A DNA stretch of 64,000 nucleotides. Origin: Pelagimonas sp017744045. Lineage in GTDB: Bacteria; Pseudomonadota; Alphaproteobacteria; Rhodobacterales; Rhodobacteraceae. The DNA lies in assembly GCF_017744045.1 (NCBI RefSeq), contig NZ_JAGHRD010000017.1; one strand, written 5' to 3'. The notes under the pieces were generated by a model. It saw only the letters and a program-made list of their open reading frames with translations. It was not told the origin of the DNA and ran no database searches. Below, in pieces: positions 61,650 to 64,000 of the stretch (position 1 is the first letter of the stretch; every line of letters starts with the position of its first letter). The position numbers and the translations under genes are program-made.

Positions 61650-62795
61650 TTAGCCCCCGGACAAGGTGGTCGCCGTCGTGGTGACGGTGCCAACCGCGGT
61701 CAGCGTGCCTGTCAGAGCAGAGATCGTCTTGTTCCACTGGGTGAACGGCGCTTCGGTCACATAAAGCGTGTCTTGGTCGCGGATAACAAAGTCACGCGCC
61801 ATGAACATGCCGTTTGGCTCGGTCAGGTTCAGCACATAGACCAAGCGCTGCGCCCCAACCAGATCGTCGCGGCCCAGAACCTGATTGGCGATTTCCGCCG
61901 GTTCGTTGCGGAAGACAAAGACACCTGTCGGGTCCGCCGCCGAGGACAGAAGCCCACCGACCTGCGCAATCGCTTCAACCGCGCTCAGGCTCTGGCTTTC
62001 AAAGGGAACGCGGGCCTGGGTGCCGGTTGCACCCAGCGCGGTAAAGGCACGGGTGTCTTCCTCGACCAGAATGCGATCACCACCGCGCAGGGCGATGTCG
62101 AATTCGGGATGTTTATAGAGATCCTGGAACCAAATCTTGCCGGTTTGGCCGCCACGCAGCACTGTGACCTGCGCGATCTCCGGCTCGATGGTCACACCAC
62201 CGGCGCGGGCCAACATGGTTGTGAGGGTGCGGGTCGGACGCTCGATGGCATAGACACCTTGCCCACCGACGGCACCGATCAGGCTGACAGTCGATCCGTC
62301 CCCAGCGGCACGGCGCACTTCGACCTGCGGATCTGGGGTTTGGTCTTCGAGGCGGGCGGTGATGATTTGGCGAATGCGTTCCGGCGTGTTGCCAGCGGCC
62401 TTGATGCGCCCGGCATAGGGCACAAAGATAAAGCCTGAACCGTCAACCTGAACCTCTTCCAGGATTGTCGCGTTGGCAGCTTCGGCGGCTAAAAGACCAT
62501 CATCGACGTTTTCCCAAATCGTCAGGCCCAGCGTGTCGCCAGGGCGGATCGTATCTGACCCCAAAGCGCCGGCGTTGATGAACTCTTTGGAGAAACCTAG
62601 CGCTGGCACAACAGCCGTGGCGCGCGTCACGCGGTCATTGATCGACACGATAAAGGCATCGCCTTCGCGTTGCACCGATCCGGCAAAGATCTCTTTCTTG
62701 TTGGGACCCACGCGGGGAAGACCGCAAGATGCCAGAATCGACACCGCGGCCAGCAGGGCGATAGACCGCGCCCACCGGGAAGGGGAGTGTTTCAC
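61650..62795 (-). CDS. Polysaccharide export outer-membrane lipoprotein (OPX/KpsD-Wza type)
   Basis: 381 residues. A lipoprotein signal ends in LASC (Cys near residue 24). The polysaccharide export domain is seen in IRPGDTLGLTIWENVDDGLL and VQVDGSGFIFVPYAGRIKAAG, with repeated SLBB-type modules around 170-350. It should form the outer-membrane exit for capsule. It overlaps no gene but its stop is close to the kpsC start. Confidence 0.9.
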   Translation of the reverse strand: MKHSPSRWARSIALLAAVSILASCGLPRVGPNKKEIFAGSVQREGDAFIVSINDRVTRATAVVPALGFSKEFINAGALGSDTIRPGDTLGLTIWENVDDGLLAAEAANATILEEVQVDGSGFIFVPYAGRIKAAGNTPERIRQIITARLEDQTPDPQVEVRRAAGDGSTVSLIGAVGGQGVYAIERPTRTLTTMLARAGGVTIEPEIAQVTVLRGGQTGKIWFQDLYKHPEFDIALRGGDRILVEEDTRAFTALGATGTQARVPFESQSLSAVEAIAQVGGLLSSAADPTGVFVFRNEPAEIANQVLGRDDLVGAQRLVYVLNLTEPNGMFMARDFVIRDQDTLYVTEAPFTQWNKTISALTGTLTAVGTVTTTATTLSGG

Positions 62796-62989
62796 TGCTC
62801 GGTCTCCTCGACCTATGTTCTGCCTCAGTTTTTTTGTCAGCGTAGCGGTTTTTTCCGCAAAACGCTAGCGCTCTGGCGTTTCACACGGTTTTTGACACAA
62901 AAATGCATCACCTAACGCGTTGAAATGCTTGGTTTCAGATGGAAAAGAGGCGTCATTTTCGCGGCGCAGACACAAGAGGTTGTGTTTGC
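62796..62989. promoter_or_regulatory. Spacer between kpsS and the export lipoprotein
   Basis: 194 bp without a gene. It holds the stem near 62970-62985 after kpsS and a GCGTAGCGG/CCGCAAAACGC-type stem near 62840 before the lipoprotein start. A lipoprotein promoter is expected here; boxes are not certain. Confidence 0.35.
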
Positions 62990-64000
62990 CTATCGCACCA
63001 CCCGCAACTGTTGCCTCGGGGCGGCGGTGCCGGATTTGAACGCCTCATAGGGGTCTTCGGGCGACAACATCATGTCGACCACCTGGCGCAGCAACTGCCG
63101 TCGCCCGCGTGCGGAATAGAACCCGCCGGGGATCTGCGAGGTTTCCAGCAGATAGCGGCGATAATCCTTATAGGCCTTGTTGTCCGGGCGCGATGGCTGG
63201 GCAAAGAACTGTTCCAGCGGTTGTTCCGAAACAAATTCCGGCTTGGCATAGACCGCCGCGCCAAACACCTTGAGCGGAATGCCACGCCAGAGCACCTGTT
63301 GCCCGGCGGTGGAATTGACGGTCACAGCCGTGCGCGCATCGTTCAAAAGCCGCGCAAGCTTGCCCCCGCGCACATAATGTACCCGGTCTTCAACGCCAAA
63401 CTCCCGCGCCAGACGGCGCACAGTGCGGCGCATGTTCACGCGACCATCCTCAAGCGGATGCGCCTTGAACACCAGATGATGATGCCCCGGCGCGCCCTTG
63501 GCAAAACCCGCCGTCACCTCGCGCAGGAAATCCGGCATGGTCTCAAACGGCGAATGTTTCTGAAAGCTGCTGTCATGTTCCAACTGCAACAGCGCTAGGT
63601 GATAAGGAAACCCGCCCAGACGAATGCGCGCTGTTGAAACAACACGATCCACCCATGTGGCCGGCATCAACAGCAGCCGCCGCAAATAAAGCGCAAATTC
63701 CTGCACAACCGTCAACGAGCGATGGGGTTTGAAATTCCGGTATTGGCCATTCCGGAACATCACAAACCAATGATAAAGCGCGCCGTAAAACATGTGCTGG
63801 CGCATATCCCCCCAATGTCCCGGGGGCAGGGGGGCCTCCATATCCGACTGGGCCAGCGCCTTTTGCATCTCCGCCACGGATGTCTTCATCAGCCGCGAAT
63901 GCCCGTTTGAGCCGCCACGCTCATAGGTCACCCAATAGGGACGCATATAGCCCTCTTCGAAGACATGCACACAAAGGCCCCGACCTTCGGCAATCTTGAC
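62990..64000 (-). CDS. kpsS: KpsS-type capsule polysaccharide protein, 5' end outside the window
   Basis: The frame is open to the end of the window; at least 337 residues are present. Conserved KpsS/KpsC-like features are VHVFEEGYMRPYWVTYERGG, FKAHPLEDGR and VTVNSTAGQQVLWRGIPLKVFG. KpsS adds the first Kdo of the capsule linker to lipid, and KpsC extends it. Partial gene: the true start lies beyond 64000. A small stem (ACACAA/TTGTGT near 62970) follows its stop. Confidence 0.87.
   Translation of the reverse strand, partial: VKIAEGRGLCVHVFEEGYMRPYWVTYERGGSNGHSRLMKTSVAEMQKALAQSDMEAPLPPGHWGDMRQHMFYGALYHWFVMFRNGQYRNFKPHRSLTVVQEFALYLRRLLLMPATWVDRVVSTARIRLGGFPYHLALLQLEHDSSFQKHSPFETMPDFLREVTAGFAKGAPGHHHLVFKAHPLEDGRVNMRRTVRRLAREFGVEDRVHYVRGGKLARLLNDARTAVTVNSTAGQQVLWRGIPLKVFGAAVYAKPEFVSEQPLEQFFAQPSRPDNKAYKDYRRYLLETSQIPGGFYSARGRRQLLRQVVDMMLSPEDPYEAFKSGTAAPRQQLRVVR

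Noticed and set aside
1..64000. tRNA, rRNA genes or CRISPR arrays
   Set aside because: No T-loop-containing tRNA-like sequence outside coding regions, no rRNA segments and no regularly spaced repeats were seen.

Overview
The window looks like a piece of chromosome from a marine Roseobacter-group alphaproteobacterium (Rhodobacteraceae). This is inferred from gene content: heterotetrameric sarcosine oxidase, a rpoD/dnaG pair of alphaproteobacterial type, a fused MaoC-phosphotransacetylase beside ackA, an nrdR-ribD pair and KpsC/KpsS capsule genes. GC content is moderately high. No rRNA, tRNA or CRISPR array was found.

Layout. 1-4.5 kb: an XRE regulator divergent from a fatty acid desaturase, then ackA with a MaoC-PTA fusion on the minus strand. 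4.7-8.6 kb: a compact operon of two DUF4178 zinc-ribbon proteins, a 57-residue membrane peptide, a DUF350 protein and a membrane-embedded spermidine synthase. 8.7-13.4 kb: two convergent hybrid histidine kinases. 13.6-17.2 kb: a membrane-anchored Mur ligase and an alpha/beta hydrolase, divergent from a D-Ala-D-Ala ligase-like enzyme; this is a possible uncharacterised ligase module.

17.5-34.2 kb is a pectin/galacturonate island. A four-gene ABC importer precedes three enzymes without signal peptides (GH28 polygalacturonase, GH105 unsaturated-uronyl hydrolase, pectinesterase). Next come the oxidative galacturonate pathway genes (udh, alpha-ketoglutarate semialdehyde dehydrogenase, kdgD, gci, gli) and, on the other strand, kduI-kduD for the unsaturated uronate branch, with a FadR-type GntR regulator at the end. 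Three operators with the FadR-type core TTRTCATACAA sit before the importer, kdgD and kduI, which makes a coherent local regulon. A 263-bp MITE-like element has inserted exactly at the stop codon of the regulator, next to a REPIN-like repeat pair.

34.6-46.0 kb: a DNA methyltransferase-repair protein, a beta-hydroxyacid dehydrogenase, a cytochrome P450, a small membrane protein, then gdhA flanked by two inverted paralogous TadG-TadE-TadE' cassettes. 46.1-51.9 kb: soxB-(secreted Cys protein)-soxD-soxA-soxG and a small exported protein. 52.1-58 kb: dnaG, rpoD, a HlyU-family gene and small membrane or exported proteins, followed by a YjbQ-family gene. 57.9-59.5 kb: nrdR-ribD. 59.6-64 kb: minus-strand capsule export genes (kpsC, an outer-membrane export lipoprotein and a kpsS that runs off the end).
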